Below are positions 1 through 10,400 of a stretch of 64,000 bases of DNA, one piece after another. The stretch covers positions 142,420 through 206,419 of the forward strand of contig NZ_CP083242.1 in the NCBI RefSeq assembly GCF_022836935.1, given 5' to 3'. The stretch is from Ancylobacter polymorphus (lineage in GTDB: Bacteria; Pseudomonadota; Alphaproteobacteria; Rhizobiales; Xanthobacteraceae). The notes beneath the pieces were generated by a model, which had not been told where the DNA came from, ran no database searches, and was given only the letters and a program-made list of their open reading frames with translations. The first letter of the stretch is position 1. Each line of letters starts with the position of its first letter. The position numbers and the translations under genes were made by a program.

Positions 1-1
1 G

Positions 2-877
2 CTCGACGAACGGCGCATTTCCGTGGTCGCAACCCGGAGCGATGCCTTCATCAACGAGGTCGCGAGCGTCACGACCGGGGATCGCGTGAAGAAAGGCCAG
101 GTACTCCTCAGGCTCTATTCGCCAGACATTGCCGCCGCCGGCGCCCAGTTCCTCAGCGATCTTAATATCGGCGGTCGCGACAGTGCTGCCGGCGGTGCCC
201 GACAGCGCCTGGAAAATCTGGGTGTACCGCCAGAGGCGATCGCGGAGATCGAGAGCACACGCAAGGTGCCGCTCTCGATGACGTGGCGCGCGCCGCGCGA
301 TGGCGTCGTGCTCGAACGCAATGTCGTCGACGGCATGAAGGCAGCGCCGGGCGACGTGCTATTCCGTCTCGCGGACATTTCGACCATCTGGGTACTGGCC
401 GATGTGCCGGAGTTCGATCTTGAGGCCGTTCGGCTCGGTGCGCCCGTGGCGATCCACGTCCGAAGCCTACCGGGGCGCACCTTCGAAGGACGCGCTTCGC
501 TGATTTATCCGCAGGTCGGTGAGGCGACCAGGGCAACGAGAGTGCGGATCGAGATCGCCAATCCCGGGGATGTTCTGCTCCCAAATATGTATGCGGAAGT
601 GGAGATCGGCGCAGGCGATGCGGCGCCGGTGTTGGCGGTCCCCGAGAGTGCGGTGATCGATAGCGGCACGCGGCAGTTCGTTATCATTGATCGTGGAGAA
701 GGGCAGTTCGAGCCGCGAAACGTGAAAATCGGCGCGCGGGGCGCGGGCTTCACCGAAATTCGCGAAGGGATTGCGGAGGGCGATCGTGTCGTGGTCGCTG
801 CAAATTTCCTGATCGACGCCGAGAGCAATCTGAAGGCGGCGCTCCGCGGCCTGACTCCGCCGGAGCCACAACCATGA
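2..877 (+). CDS. cusB: RND efflux periplasmic adaptor, CusB type (5' end outside window)
   Basis: Membrane-fusion protein that should link the inner-membrane pump CusA to an outer-membrane channel for periplasmic Cu(I)/Ag(I) or a related metal. The reading frame is already open at base 2 (LDERRISVVATRS), which matches residues in the middle of the full-length CusB at 6054, so roughly the first 180 residues, including the signal peptide, lie upstream. The visible part carries the hairpin region, the barrel-sandwich segment (VLADVPEFDLEAVRLGAPV) and the membrane-proximal end (GDRVVVAANFLIDAESNLK). Its stop overlaps the next gene (ATGATG/TGA), so the two are translationally coupled. It differs from the second copy mainly by conservative changes and more A/T third positions. 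Family assignment is firm; the metal is inferred from context. Confidence 0.9.
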   Translation, partial: LDERRISVVATRSDAFINEVASVTTGDRVKKGQVLLRLYSPDIAAAGAQFLSDLNIGGRDSAAGGARQRLENLGVPPEAIAEIESTRKVPLSMTWRAPRDGVVLERNVVDGMKAAPGDVLFRLADISTIWVLADVPEFDLEAVRLGAPVAIHVRSLPGRTFEGRASLIYPQVGEATRATRVRIEIANPGDVLLPNMYAEVEIGAGDAAPVLAVPESAVIDSGTRQFVIIDRGEGQFEPRNVKIGARGAGFTEIREGIAEGDRVVVAANFLIDAESNLKAALRGLTPPEPQP

Positions 878-3800
878 TGATCGCTCGCTTCATCGACTGG
901 TCGGCCCGCAATCTTGTGCTCGTCTTCGTCGGCACCATCTTCGCGGTCGCCGCCGGGCTCTACGCGCTTAAGACGCTCCCGCTCGACGCTATACCCGACC
1001 TCTCCGACGTGCAGGTGATCATCTATACGGATTATCCCGGCCAGGCGCCGCAGGTGGTCGAAGACCAAGTTACCTATCCGCTCACCACCTCGATGCTGAC
1101 GGTACCAAGATCGAAGGTAGTGCGCGGTTTCTCCTTCTTCGGCGTCTCGTTCGTCTACGTCATATTCGAAGACGGCACCGATCCCTATTGGGCGCGTTCG
1201 CGCGTGCTCGAATATCTCAACGCTGCCGGGCAGCGATTACCGACAGGGGTCACGCCGACCTTGGGGCCGGATGCAACTGGCGTTGGCTGGGTGTACCAAT
1301 ACGCGGTCGTCGCCAAGGAAATGACTCTTGCCGAGTTGCGCTCGCTGCAGGATTGGGTGATCCGCTTCGGCGCATCCAAGGCCGAGGGCGTTGCGGAGGT
1401 CGCCAGTGTTGGCGGGTTCGTGAAGCAATATTCGATCGTGGTTGATCCGAACCGGCTGCGGGCACTGGGTATTTCGCTCGATCGAGTGCGCGAGGCGGTC
1501 AAGGCCAGCAACGCCGATGTTGGCGGCCGCACCGTCGAGCTATCCGAATTCGAGTTCATGGTGCGCGGTCGCGGCTATATCCGAAGTGTCGCGGACATTG
1601 AGAACGTTGTGCTGAAGACCGACGGGGGCGTGTCGCTACGGGTCAAAGATGTTGCGCGTGTCGAAATCGGGCCGGACGAACGCCGCGGCATCACCGAACT
1701 CAACGGCGACGGTGAGGTCGCAAGCGGAATCGTGCTGCAACGGTTTGGTGCCAACGCGCTCACGGTGATCGAGAACGTCAAGATGCGGCTGGCTGAGATT
1801 GCGACTAGCCTGCCCAAGGGCGCCGAAATTGTCCCGGTCTACGACAGGTCTGAACTGATCGACCGGGCGATCGAGACGCTGAAAGGGACGCTGATCGAGG
1901 AGAGCGTGATCGTTGCGCTAGTCTGCGTGGTGTTCCTGCTGCATCTGCGGAGCGCGCTCGTCGCCATCCTGATGCTCCCGGTCGGTATCCTGATCGCCTT
2001 TGCGGGGATGAGGTCGATAGGCCTCGGCTCGAACATCATGAGCTTAGGCGGCATCGCGATCGCCGTAGGCGCCATGATCGACGCCGCCATCGTAATGATC
2101 GAGAACGCGCACAAGCATTTGGAACGTGCGCCACCGGCCAAGCCGCGCACCGAGATCCTCATAGAGGCGGCCAGTCAGGTCGGCCCGGCGCTTTTCTTCA
2201 GCCTGCTCGTCATTACCGTCTCTTTCCTGCCAATTTTTACGCTGGAGTCGCAGGAGGGTCGGATGTTCGGCCCGCTCGCCTTCACCAAGACCTTCTCAAT
2301 GGCGGCCGCCGCGTTGCTGTCGGTGACGTTGGTGCCGGCGCTCATGGTGGTCTTCGTGCGCGGCCGGATCATCCCGGAGCATCGGAACCCGATCAACCGC
2401 TTCTTGATTTGGGCCTACCGTCCAGTCATTCGTGGCGTCTTGAGGGCCAAGACGCTCACCCTCTTCGTCGCGCTCATTGCTCTCGGGGTGACAGTGTGGC
2501 CGGCGCGACAGATCGGCTCAGAGTTCATGCCGAATCTCGACGAGGGCACGTTAATGTACATGCCAACCACCTTGCCCGGCATTTCCGTGACCAAGGCGGC
2601 GGAGCTTCTCCAGATGCAGGACCGCATCATCAAGAGCTTCCCGGAGGTGGCTTCCGTCTATGGCAAGGCGGGACGTGCCCTCACAGCGACCGATCCGGCG
2701 CCGACCGAGATGTTCGAGACCATCATCAATCTGAAGCCGAAGAGCGACTGGCGCCCGGGCGTCACCATCGACCGCCTGAGGGCCGAGATGGACAAGGCAT
2801 TGCAGTTCCCGGGGGTCTCCAATGCCTGGACTATGCCGATCCGTGCTCGCATTGACATGCTTGCCACCGGCATCCGCACGCCCGTCGGTGTGAAGGTCTT
2901 TGGCACCGATCTCGGTCAGATGGAGCAGAGCGCTCGCGAAGTCGAGCGGGTGCTCCGCAGTGTATCAGGCACATCGAGCGCCTATGCCGAGCGGGTGATC
3001 GGCGGCTATTATCTCGACATTGTGCCAGATCGTGACGCGCTCGGCCGTTATGGCTTGTCGATCGGGGACATCCAGAGCGTGATCGCGAGTGCGTTGGGCG
3101 CCGAGACGGTGACGACCACCGTCGAGGGGCGCGAGCGCTATGCCGTTACCATCCGCTATCCACGGGATTTCAGGAGCGACCCCCAGTCTATCGCGCGCGA
3201 TGTGCAGGTGTCGTTGCCAACCGGCGGAATGGTGCCCCTCGGCGAGATCGCCAAGGTCAAGCTCACCCGCGGCGCGACATCGATCCGTACCGAGAACGGC
3301 CAACTTGCAGTCTACGTCTTCGTCGACATCGTCGGCCGCGATCTTGGCGGCTATGTCGCCGAGGCACAGCAGGCGGTCTCGAAAGAGATCAGACTCCCTG
3401 CCGGCACCTACCTTTCGTGGAGCGGCCAGTTTGAATATCTGCAACGCGCCGAAGCACGATTGAAGATTGTCGTCCCACTCACGCTGCTCGTCATATTCCT
3501 GTTGCTCTATCTCAACTTCCGGGCGCTGACGGAAACGGTCATCGTCATGCTGTCGCTGCCGTTCGCGCTCGTCGGTGGCATCTGGTTGATGTGGTGGCTC
3601 GGGTTCAATATGTCGGTGGCGGTGGCGGTCGGCTTTATCGCGCTTGCCGGCGTTGCCGCCGAGACTGGCGTCATAATGCTGATTTATCTGGAGCAGGCCA
3701 TGGCGGACCTGCGGGCGACTCGGGACGCAGAGGGACGGCCCTTTACCCGCGATGACGTCTACGAGGCGATAATGCTGGGTGCCGTGGAGCGGGTACGACC

Positions 3801-4086
3801 GAAGATGATGACGGTGATCGCGATTACGGCTGGCCTCGTCCCGATCTTGTGGAGCAACGGCACCGGCTCGGAGGTGATGCAGCGCATTGCTGTGCCGATG
3901 ATCGGCGGCATGGTCTCCTCGACCGTCCTGACGCTGGTTGTGATCCCCGCTGTCTACGCACTGGTCAAATGCTGGCGGTTGCCGCGAACCAACGAGCCGC
4001 CGCATGAGCATAGAACCGGCCATCGGAGCCTCGATCCGACCAGTGTTCGAAAAAAGCTCAGCAATATCAACAAATTAGTTCCATAA
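874..4086 (+). CDS. cusA: Heavy-metal RND efflux permease, CusA/CzcA family (copy 1)
   Basis: Proton-driven inner-membrane pump of 1070 residues, the usual length for the heavy-metal RND family. The first membrane helix follows the start, and the porter-domain motif DAIPDLSDVQVI lies near residue 40. The TM4 signature GAMIDAAIVMIEN (about residue 400) is typical of metal-type RND pumps. The segment FMPNLDEGTLMYMPTTLPG and the C-terminal helices around VAVGFIALAGVAAETG are also present. It starts 4 bp inside cusB. The last about 40 residues (after YALVKCWRL) differ completely from copy 2 and look basic and unstructured. Cu/Ag is the likeliest substrate, because CusF, an oxidase and a copper ATPase are nearby; Zn/Co/Cd cannot be excluded. 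Confidence 0.92.
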   Translation: MMIARFIDWSARNLVLVFVGTIFAVAAGLYALKTLPLDAIPDLSDVQVIIYTDYPGQAPQVVEDQVTYPLTTSMLTVPRSKVVRGFSFFGVSFVYVIFEDGTDPYWARSRVLEYLNAAGQRLPTGVTPTLGPDATGVGWVYQYAVVAKEMTLAELRSLQDWVIRFGASKAEGVAEVASVGGFVKQYSIVVDPNRLRALGISLDRVREAVKASNADVGGRTVELSEFEFMVRGRGYIRSVADIENVVLKTDGGVSLRVKDVARVEIGPDERRGITELNGDGEVASGIVLQRFGANALTVIENVKMRLAEIATSLPKGAEIVPVYDRSELIDRAIETLKGTLIEESVIVALVCVVFLLHLRSALVAILMLPVGILIAFAGMRSIGLGSNIMSLGGIAIAVGAMIDAAIVMIENAHKHLERAPPAKPRTEILIEAASQVGPALFFSLLVITVSFLPIFTLESQEGRMFGPLAFTKTFSMAAAALLSVTLVPALMVVFVRGRIIPEHRNPINRFLIWAYRPVIRGVLRAKTLTLFVALIALGVTVWPARQIGSEFMPNLDEGTLMYMPTTLPGISVTKAAELLQMQDRIIKSFPEVASVYGKAGRALTATDPAPTEMFETIINLKPKSDWRPGVTIDRLRAEMDKALQFPGVSNAWTMPIRARIDMLATGIRTPVGVKVFGTDLGQMEQSAREVERVLRSVSGTSSAYAERVIGGYYLDIVPDRDALGRYGLSIGDIQSVIASALGAETVTTTVEGRERYAVTIRYPRDFRSDPQSIARDVQVSLPTGGMVPLGEIAKVKLTRGATSIRTENGQLAVYVFVDIVGRDLGGYVAEAQQAVSKEIRLPAGTYLSWSGQFEYLQRAEARLKIVVPLTLLVIFLLLYLNFRALTETVIVMLSLPFALVGGIWLMWWLGFNMSVAVAVGFIALAGVAAETGVIMLIYLEQAMADLRATRDAEGRPFTRDDVYEAIMLGAVERVRPKMMTVIAITAGLVPILWSNGTGSEVMQRIAVPMIGGMVSSTVLTLVVIPAVYALVKCWRLPRTNEPPHEHRTGHRSLDPTSVRKKLSNINKLVP

Positions 4087-4272
4087 TTAAGGTTCTGCGA
4101 CTCACGATTTCGGCGCTCTGCAGGGGGCTTGGCGGATCTCCATAACGCCGGCGCCCCCGCCCGCTGCTCGCCACCTTTCAGCACCGCCGCAACGGCCTTC
4201 GCCGGTCCGCCTTCGCGCTCATCGCCTGATAAGGCTGGACTCTGATTTTGCAGTATATTAAACAGACTACAA

Positions 4273-4298
4273 CCTGATTCATACACATTGTAATCAGG
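4273..4298. promoter_or_regulatory. Inverted repeat upstream of mystery protein A
   Basis: CCTGATT and AATCAGG face each other across 12 bases in an A/T-rich stretch that ends 22 bases before the start codon at 4321. The arrangement fits an operator for an autoregulating HTH protein such as the one encoded just downstream. Function is inferred from position only. Confidence 0.4.
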
Positions 4299-4320
4299 CT
4301 ACGATCTACAATCATACGAT

Positions 4321-4800
4321 ATGAAATCAGACCTTGATATGAAACCAGACATTCGGCAAAAGGCCAGACAGCGGCTCGACGAACGGCTGATGCCGCTCAA
4401 GCCGACCGATCGCTTTCAGGTGCCGCCCAAGGGCTGGATCAGGGCGATCCGTGAGGCTTTGGGCATGACGGGGGTGCAGTTCGCCCGGCGCCTCCATGTG
4501 AAGCCGCAGAGCATCGACGCGTTGGAGAAGTCCGAGGCCAATGGCGTGATCAAGATCGAGACGCTGCGCCGGGCGGCCGAGGCGTTGGATTGCACGCTTG
4601 TCTATGCCCTCGTGCCCAACAGCACGCTCGAGGAGGCGGTGCGGGTGCGCGCGCACAAGATCGCCCTGCGCGATCTCGGCCGGGTCGCGCATACCATGAG
4701 GCTGGAGGCGCAGGGCACGACAGACGCCGACCTGGAGGCGCGGATCGAGGCCTATGTCCGCGACACGCTGCGCGACCGTGACCTCTGGGAGCAGCCATGA
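4321..4800 (+). CDS. Mobile mystery protein A (HTH antitoxin-like)
   Basis: A 159-residue DNA-binding protein with an XRE-type helix-turn-helix at about residues 40-75 (IREALGMTGVQFARRLHVKP) followed by a helical tail. The family is known from plasmids and integrative elements, where it is paired with mobile mystery protein B, a Fic/Doc-domain protein, and the pair is thought to behave like a toxin-antitoxin or addiction module. Here the partner starts inside its stop codon (ATGA overlap) but is cut short, so A is an orphan. The start at 4321 is followed by a possible second start at 4339. An inverted repeat just upstream could serve autoregulation. Its presence marks the DNA between the two Cus units as mobile. 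Confidence 0.85.
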   Translation: MKSDLDMKPDIRQKARQRLDERLMPLKPTDRFQVPPKGWIRAIREALGMTGVQFARRLHVKPQSIDALEKSEANGVIKIETLRRAAEALDCTLVYALVPNSTLEEAVRVRAHKIALRDLGRVAHTMRLEAQGTTDADLEARIEAYVRDTLRDRDLWEQP

Positions 4801-4949
4801 CGGACCTGTTCCAAGAGCCCGACGATGCGACGCCTCTGACGCCGGCGGAGCGCGAAGGGCTGCGGCAGGCCTGGATCACCCATCGCCGCGATCTCAACGA
4901 AGCCGAGCAGGAGAACATCGTGCAGGGCGCGGACAATGTCTCACCGTAG
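4797..4949 (+). pseudogene. Mobile mystery protein B, truncated N-terminus
   Basis: The frame overlapping the stop of protein A reads MTDLFQEPDDATPLTPAERE and continues to about residue 45 (NEAEQENIVQG). This matches the N-terminal end expected for mobile mystery protein B. After residue 46 the sequence leaves the family and stops at 50 codons (TAG at 4947-4949). The Fic/Doc catalytic part, normally about 150 more residues, is absent. The break abuts what looks like insertion-sequence debris, so a transposition event probably removed the rest. The remnant should have no AMPylation activity. Confidence 0.75.
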
Positions 4950-5104
4950 AAAACTAGAAATGGCACACTCCCCCGGCTTCGAGCATGGGAGTCTGGTATG
5001 GGCTGGTGGAGATGAGCGAATGGCAGCTTCGTCGCTCTGAGGTGGTGCATGGGTTTTGCGCGCCAGCGGGCGCTGAACGACCGCCGTCCGGCACCAATCT
5101 GTGA
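4950..5104 (+). mobile_element. Possible IS transposase remnant
   Basis: A short frame from 4991 reads GLVEMSEWQLRRSEVVHGF and resembles the beginning of ISNCY-type transposases (an MSE-x-ELxR-x-EV pattern), then decays to a stop at 5102. No full element or terminal repeat is seen. It sits exactly where mystery protein B breaks off, which is the main reason to read it as IS debris. Confidence 0.3.
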
Positions 5105-5160
5105 CATTTGTGCCCCTTCGGCGTATTCTCATAGCCTGCCATCTGTGACACGTTACTGCT

Positions 5161-5520
5161 ATGAAAATCAGGGCATGGCTCTGGAACCTGCTCCCGATCC
5201 TAGCGGTCGTGGGGTTGGTTGTAGGAGCGTTCACTGCATCAATGAGCGGCTCCGCCATGGCGGGTTCGGCCGATATGTTTGTAGCCATGTCCGCGATGAC
5301 GGACGACATGCCGTGCTGCCCGGATAAGGTGCCCGCCTTTCCAGATTGCCAGAAGTCCTGCCCGTTGATGGCGACCTGCATGGCCAAATGCACGTCTGGC
5401 ACGCCGATGCATTTCGGCCTCGCCTTCGTTTCCCGCGAAGGTAATGTCCTCCGCCCCGGCAGAAACGCAGTGGGCGAAGCGCTCACGATAAAGCCCCCTG
5501 CCCGACCTCCGCGAACCTAG
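5161..5520 (+). CDS. Small exported Cys-rich protein (metal-associated, member 1)
   Basis: 119 residues, not a recognised named family. A membrane or signal segment at residues 5-35 (LWNLLPILAVVGLVVGAF) precedes a Met/Cys-rich central part with CCPDK, DCQKSC and CMAKC, then a tail ending RPPRT. The cluster of six to seven Cys with interspersed Met suggests periplasmic or membrane-anchored metal binding. It is the first gene of the run leading into the FixH-like protein and the second cusBA, so a role in copper handling is likely but inferred. Three other genes in the window (18819, 20501, 47081) share signal segment, Cys cluster and a proline-arginine tail. Confidence 0.65.
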   Translation: MKIRAWLWNLLPILAVVGLVVGAFTASMSGSAMAGSADMFVAMSAMTDDMPCCPDKVPAFPDCQKSCPLMATCMAKCTSGTPMHFGLAFVSREGNVLRPGRNAVGEALTIKPPARPPRT

Positions 5521-5649
5521 GACATCGCCGGCGTTCGCGCGCCGGCTCGTGCCGCCCCAGCAAGCTCGGGCGGCCGAGGGCGCGTGGCCATGGCCACGCA
5601 ACGCCGGGCCATGCGCACGGCGCTCCGACAATCCTGGGAATTTCAGACA

Positions 5650-6057
5650 ATGACGACCTTCGATCCAAAGCACGCCGCTGCGGCGGCGCTTGCGGCCGCG
5701 CTTTCCGTGGCTGCGCTCTCGACGGCCCGCGCCGACATCGCCAATTACGAGTTCCGGCTCGTCCAGACCGACATCAAGCAGGGCAATGGCGCCATTGTCG
5801 CGGTGCGGCTCGTCGACAAGCGATCCGGTAAGCCGGTGGCGGACGCGGTGATCTTCACGACCCGTATCGACATGGCGCCCGACGGCATGCCGACCATGAC
5901 GGCCCCGATCGAGGCGCTGCCCTCGACCGAGCCCGGCGTCTACCGTTTCAAGGCCAATCTGATGATGGCGGGCGGCTGGCAGTTGTCGCTCGGCGCCAAG
6001 ATCCAGGGTGAGATCGGCACCATCGAGAACAAGCTGGTCCTCAAGGCCGTGCCATGA
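5650..6057 (+). CDS. FixH/YtkA-like periplasmic protein
   Basis: 135 residues from the ATG at 5650. The frame is open further upstream, but this start gives a clean signal peptide (residues 8-25, AAALAAALSVAALSTARA). The mature part is a beta-sandwich of the FixH/YtkA type: an N-terminal strand followed by GAIVAVRLVDKRSGKPVADA, a Met-rich turn (DMAPDGMPTM) and a C-terminal GGWQLSLGAKIQGE. Such proteins often stand next to cus or cop genes, and the Met-rich loop suits Cu(I) contact. Its stop overlaps the start of cusB (ATGA), so it is co-translated with the efflux genes. A periplasmic accessory role is inferred. Confidence 0.8.
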   Translation: MTTFDPKHAAAAALAAALSVAALSTARADIANYEFRLVQTDIKQGNGAIVAVRLVDKRSGKPVADAVIFTTRIDMAPDGMPTMTAPIEALPSTEPGVYRFKANLMMAGGWQLSLGAKIQGEIGTIENKLVLKAVP

Positions 6058-7466
6058 AACGGATCGCCCTTACGGGCCTCACCCTCGCCGCCGTTGTGGC
6101 GGCGGGGACCGGAGGCTATTGGGCCGGTGTTCGGGGACTTCCCGCACCCGGTCTTCGCCAGTTGTTCGATGCCGTAGGCATTCCGGCGGCGGCCGAACCT
6201 GCCGGCACAGGGGCTGTGATCTATTATCAGGACCCCGATGGCAGGCCGGTCTATTCGGCGACCGCGCGCCAGACCGAAGACGGTCGAGCGTTTCGCCCCG
6301 TCCGCGCCAGCGAGGATGTGAGTTTCGAAGACAAGCCACTAGTGACGGCCGATGCGGCAAGTCCGCGACGCGTCCTTTACTACCGCAATCCAATGGGTCT
6401 GCCGGACACCTCGCCGGTGCCGAAGAAAGACTCCATGGGGATGGACTACATCCCGGTCCATGAGGGCGAGGACGACGACGGCGCGGTCGTGGAGGTCTCG
6501 CTCGGCAGGCTGCAGCGGACTGGCGTGCGATCGGAGCCCGTCGAGCGGCGTGTCGTCGGACGGCTGGTGCGCGTGCCGGGAACCGTCCAGCTCGACGAGC
6601 GGCGCGTCTCCGTGGTGGCAACCCGGAGCGAGGCCTTCATCAACGAGGTGGCGAGCGTCACCACGGGCGACCGGGTGACGAAGGGCCAAATGCTGCTCCG
6701 GCTTTATGCGCCGGACATCGCCACCGCCGGCGCCCAACTCCTCACCGATCTCAATGGCGGCGGCCGCGACAACGCGCTCGGAGGCGCCCGCCAGCGCCTG
6801 GAGAATCTCGGCCTCCCGCCCGAGGCGATCGCCGAGATCGAGCGCACCCGCAAGGTGCCGCTGTCGATGATCTGGCGGGCGCCGAGCGATGGCGTCGTGC
6901 TCGAGCGCAATGTCGTCGACGGCATGAAGGCGGCGCCCGGAGATGTGCTGTTCCGCCTTGCCGACATCTCGACCATCTGGGTGTTGGCGGATGTGCCGGA
7001 ATTCGATCTCGGCGCCGTCCGGCTCGGTGCGCCGGTGACGATAAGGGTCCGGAGCCTGCCGGGACGCAGCCTCAACGGCCGGGTGTCGCTGATCTATCCG
7101 CAGGTCGGCGAAGCCACGCGGGCCGCAAGGGTGCGGATCGAGATCGCGAACCCGGACGGTGCCCTGCTGCCCAACATGTATGCCGAGGTGGAGATCGGCA
7201 CTGGTGCTGCCGCTCCGGTCGTCGCCGTGCCGGACGACGCCGTCATCGACACCGGCACAAGGCAGGTGGTGATCCTCGACCGGGGCGAAGGCCGGTTCGA
7301 GCCGCGCGAGGTGAAGATCGGCCTACGTGGCGAAGGCTTCACCGAGATCCGCAGCGGGATCGCAGAGGGCGACCGCGTCGTCGTCGCGGCGAACTTCCTG
7401 ATCGACGCCGAGAGCAATCTGAAGGCGGCGCTGCGCGGCCTGACATCTCAGGAGGCACGGCCATGA
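6054..7466 (+). CDS. cusB: RND efflux periplasmic adaptor CusB (copy 2, complete)
   Basis: 470 residues. An N-terminal membrane or signal segment (LTLAAVVAAGTGGYWAGV) is followed by a heavy-metal-binding domain at about residues 105-135 (YYRNPMGLPDTSPVPKKDSM), whose conserved Met/Asp pattern is typical of CusB proteins. Hairpin, lipoyl-like and beta-barrel domains follow (LDERRVSVVATRSEAF onward). The protein would receive metal from CusF and pass it to CusA. The start overlaps the FixH-like gene and the stop overlaps cusA by 4 bp, giving a tight operon. From residue about 180 it is nearly the same as the partial protein at the window start, so the two units are duplicates. Confidence 0.95.
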   Translation: MKRIALTGLTLAAVVAAGTGGYWAGVRGLPAPGLRQLFDAVGIPAAAEPAGTGAVIYYQDPDGRPVYSATARQTEDGRAFRPVRASEDVSFEDKPLVTADAASPRRVLYYRNPMGLPDTSPVPKKDSMGMDYIPVHEGEDDDGAVVEVSLGRLQRTGVRSEPVERRVVGRLVRVPGTVQLDERRVSVVATRSEAFINEVASVTTGDRVTKGQMLLRLYAPDIATAGAQLLTDLNGGGRDNALGGARQRLENLGLPPEAIAEIERTRKVPLSMIWRAPSDGVVLERNVVDGMKAAPGDVLFRLADISTIWVLADVPEFDLGAVRLGAPVTIRVRSLPGRSLNGRVSLIYPQVGEATRAARVRIEIANPDGALLPNMYAEVEIGTGAAAPVVAVPDDAVIDTGTRQVVILDRGEGRFEPREVKIGLRGEGFTEIRSGIAEGDRVVVAANFLIDAESNLKAALRGLTSQEARP

Positions 7467-10400
7467 TCGCCCGGCTCATCGGCTGGTCCGCCCGCAATCT
7501 TGTGCTGGTCCTCATAGGCACGCTCTTCGCTGTCGCCGCCGGCCTCTATGCGCTGAAGACGCTGCCGCTCGACGCCATCCCCGATCTCTCCGACGTGCAG
7601 GTGATCGTCTACACCGATTATCCGGGCCAGGCGCCGCAGGTGGTCGAGGACCAGGTCACCTATCCACTCACAACCTCGATGCTGACGGTGCCGAAATCGA
7701 AGGTGGTGCGCGGCTTCTCCTTCTTCGGGGTCTCCTTCGTCTATGTGATCTTCGAGGACGGCACCGACCCCTATTGGGCGCGCTCCCGCGTGCTGGAATA
7801 TCTCAACGCCGCCGCGCAACGCCTGCCGGCGGGCGTCACCCCGATCCTCGGGTCGGACGCCACCGGCGTCGGCTGGGTCTATCAATATGCCGTGGTCGCC
7901 AAGGAGATGACGCTCGCCGAGCTGCGCTCGCTGCAGGATTGGGTGATCCGCTTCGGTGCCTCCACGGCGGAGGGCGTAGCCGAGGTCGCCAGCGTCGGCG
8001 GCTTCGTGAAGCAATATTCGATCGTGGTCGATCCGAACCGGCTGCGGGCGCTGGGCATCCCGCTCGATCGGGTGCGCGATGCCGTCAACGCGAGCAACAC
8101 CGATGTCGGCGGCCGCACGGTCGAACTCTCCGAGTTCGAGTTCATGGTGCGCGGCCGCGGCTATCTTCGTGGCGTCGCCGACATCGAGAATGTGGTGTTG
8201 AAGACCGACGGCGGCGTGCCGCTGCGGGTGAAGGACGTCGCTCGCGTCGAGGTCGGGCCGGATGAGCGGCGCGGCATCACCGAACTCAATGGCGAGGGCG
8301 AGGTGGCGAGCGGCATCGTGCTACAACGCTTCGGCGCCAATGCACTGACCGTGATCGAGAACGCCAAGGCGCGGCTCGCCGAGATCGCCTCCAGCCTGCC
8401 CAAGGGCGCCGAGATCATCCCGGTCTATGACCGTTCCGAGCTGATCGGCCGGGCGATCGAGACGCTGAAGGGCACGCTGGTCGAGGAGAGCATCATCGTC
8501 GCTCTGGTCTGCGTCGTGTTCCTGCTGCATCTGCGCAGCGCGCTGGTCGCCATATTGATGCTGCCGGTAGGCATCCTGATGGCGTTCGCGGCGATGAAGG
8601 CGATCGGGCTCGGCTCCAACATCATGAGCCTGGGGGGCATCGCCATCGCGGTCGGCGCCATGATCGACGCTGCCATCGTCATGATCGAGAACGCCCACAA
8701 GCATATGGAGCGCGCGCCGCCGGACAAGCCGCGCATCGAGATCCTGATCGAGGCGGCAAGCGAGGTCGGGCCGGCGCTGTTCTTCAGCCTGCTGGTCATC
8801 ACCGTCTCCTTCCTGCCGATCTTCACGCTGGAATCGCAGGAAGGCCGGATGTTCGGTCCGCTCGCCTTCACCAAGACGTTTGCCATGGCGGCATCGGCGC
8901 TGCTGTCGGTAACGCTGGTGCCGGCGCTCATGGTGGTCTTCGTGCGCGGGCGGATCATCCCTGAGCACAAGAACCCGATCAACCGCTTCCTGATCTCGGT
9001 CTATCGCCCGGTCATAAGCGGCGTGCTGAAGGCAAAGACACTTACCATCCTCGTCGCGCTCGTCGCGCTCGGCGTCACCATCTGGCCGGCCCGCCAGCTT
9101 GGTTCCGAGTTCATGCCGAGCTTGGACGAAGGCACGTTGATGTACATGCCGACCACCTTGCCGGGGATCTCCGTCACCAAGGCGGCCGAGCTGCTCCAGG
9201 TGCAGGACCGGATCATCAAGAGCTTCCCGGAGGTGGCTTCGGTCTACGGCAAGGCCGGTAGGGCCTTGACCGCGACCGATCCGGCGCCGACCGAGATGTT
9301 CGAGACCATCATCAATCTGAAACCAAGGAGCGAATGGCGACCCGGCGTCACCGTCGACAGCCTCAAGGCCGAAATGGACCAGGCGTTGCAATTTCCCGGC
9401 GTGTCAAACGCCTGGACGATGCCGATCCGCGCCCGGATCGACATGCTGGCGACCGGCATCCGCACCCCGGTCGGCGTCAAGGTGTTCGGCACCGATCTCG
9501 CCCAGATGGAGCAGACCGCACGCGAGATCGAACGGGTGCTGCGATCCGTGCCCGGGACATCGAGCGCCTATGCCGAGCGGGTGTTCGGCGGCTACTATCT
9601 CGACATGGTGCCGGATCGCGAGTCGCTGGGTCGCTACGGTCTCGCCATCGGCGACGTCCAAAGCGTGATCGCAAGCGCGCTCGGGGCCGAGACGGTGACG
9701 ACCACGGTCGAGGGACGCGAGCGCTACGCGGTCACCATCCGCTATCCTCGCGACTTCCGGAGCGACCCGCAATCGATCGCCCACGACGTGCAGGTGCCGT
9801 TGCCGGACGGCGGCACGGTGCCGCTCGGCGAGGTCGCCAAGGTGGAACTTACCCGCGGCGCGACCTCGATCCGCACCGAGAACGGCCGGCTCGCGGTCTA
9901 TGTCTTCGTCGACATCGCCGGCCGGGACCTCGGCGGCTATGTCGCGGAGGCTCACGTGGCGGTGGCGAACGAGGTGAAGCTGCCGCCCGGCACCTACGTC
10001 TCGTGGAGCGGCCAGTTCGAATATCTGCAGCGTGCCGAGGCACGGCTGAAGATCGTCGTTCCCGTGACGCTGCTCATCATCTTCCTGCTGCTCTATCTCA
10101 ACTTCCGGGCGCTCACCGAAACGCTCATCGTCATGTTGTCGCTGCCCTTCGCGCTGGTCGGCGGCATCTGGCTGATGTGGTGGCTCGGCTTCAACATGTC
10201 GGTCGCGGTCGCCGTGGGCTTCATTGCGCTCGCCGGCGTCGCCGCCGAGACCGGCGTCGTCATGCTGATCTATCTCGAGCAGGCCATGGCGGAACTGAGA
10301 GCGGAACGGGAGGCGGAAGGGCGGTCCTTCGACCGGGCCGACCTCTATCAGGCGATCATGCTCGGCGCCGTCGAGCGGGTGCGGCCGAAAATGATGACCG

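Noticed and set aside
2965..4023. 352-codon open frame on the minus strand inside cusA copy 1, and similar long frames opposite cusA copy 2 (8321-9391)
   Set aside because: Mirror of G/C-rich third positions of a strongly conserved pump gene; composition is Arg/His/Asp-heavy and has no family look.
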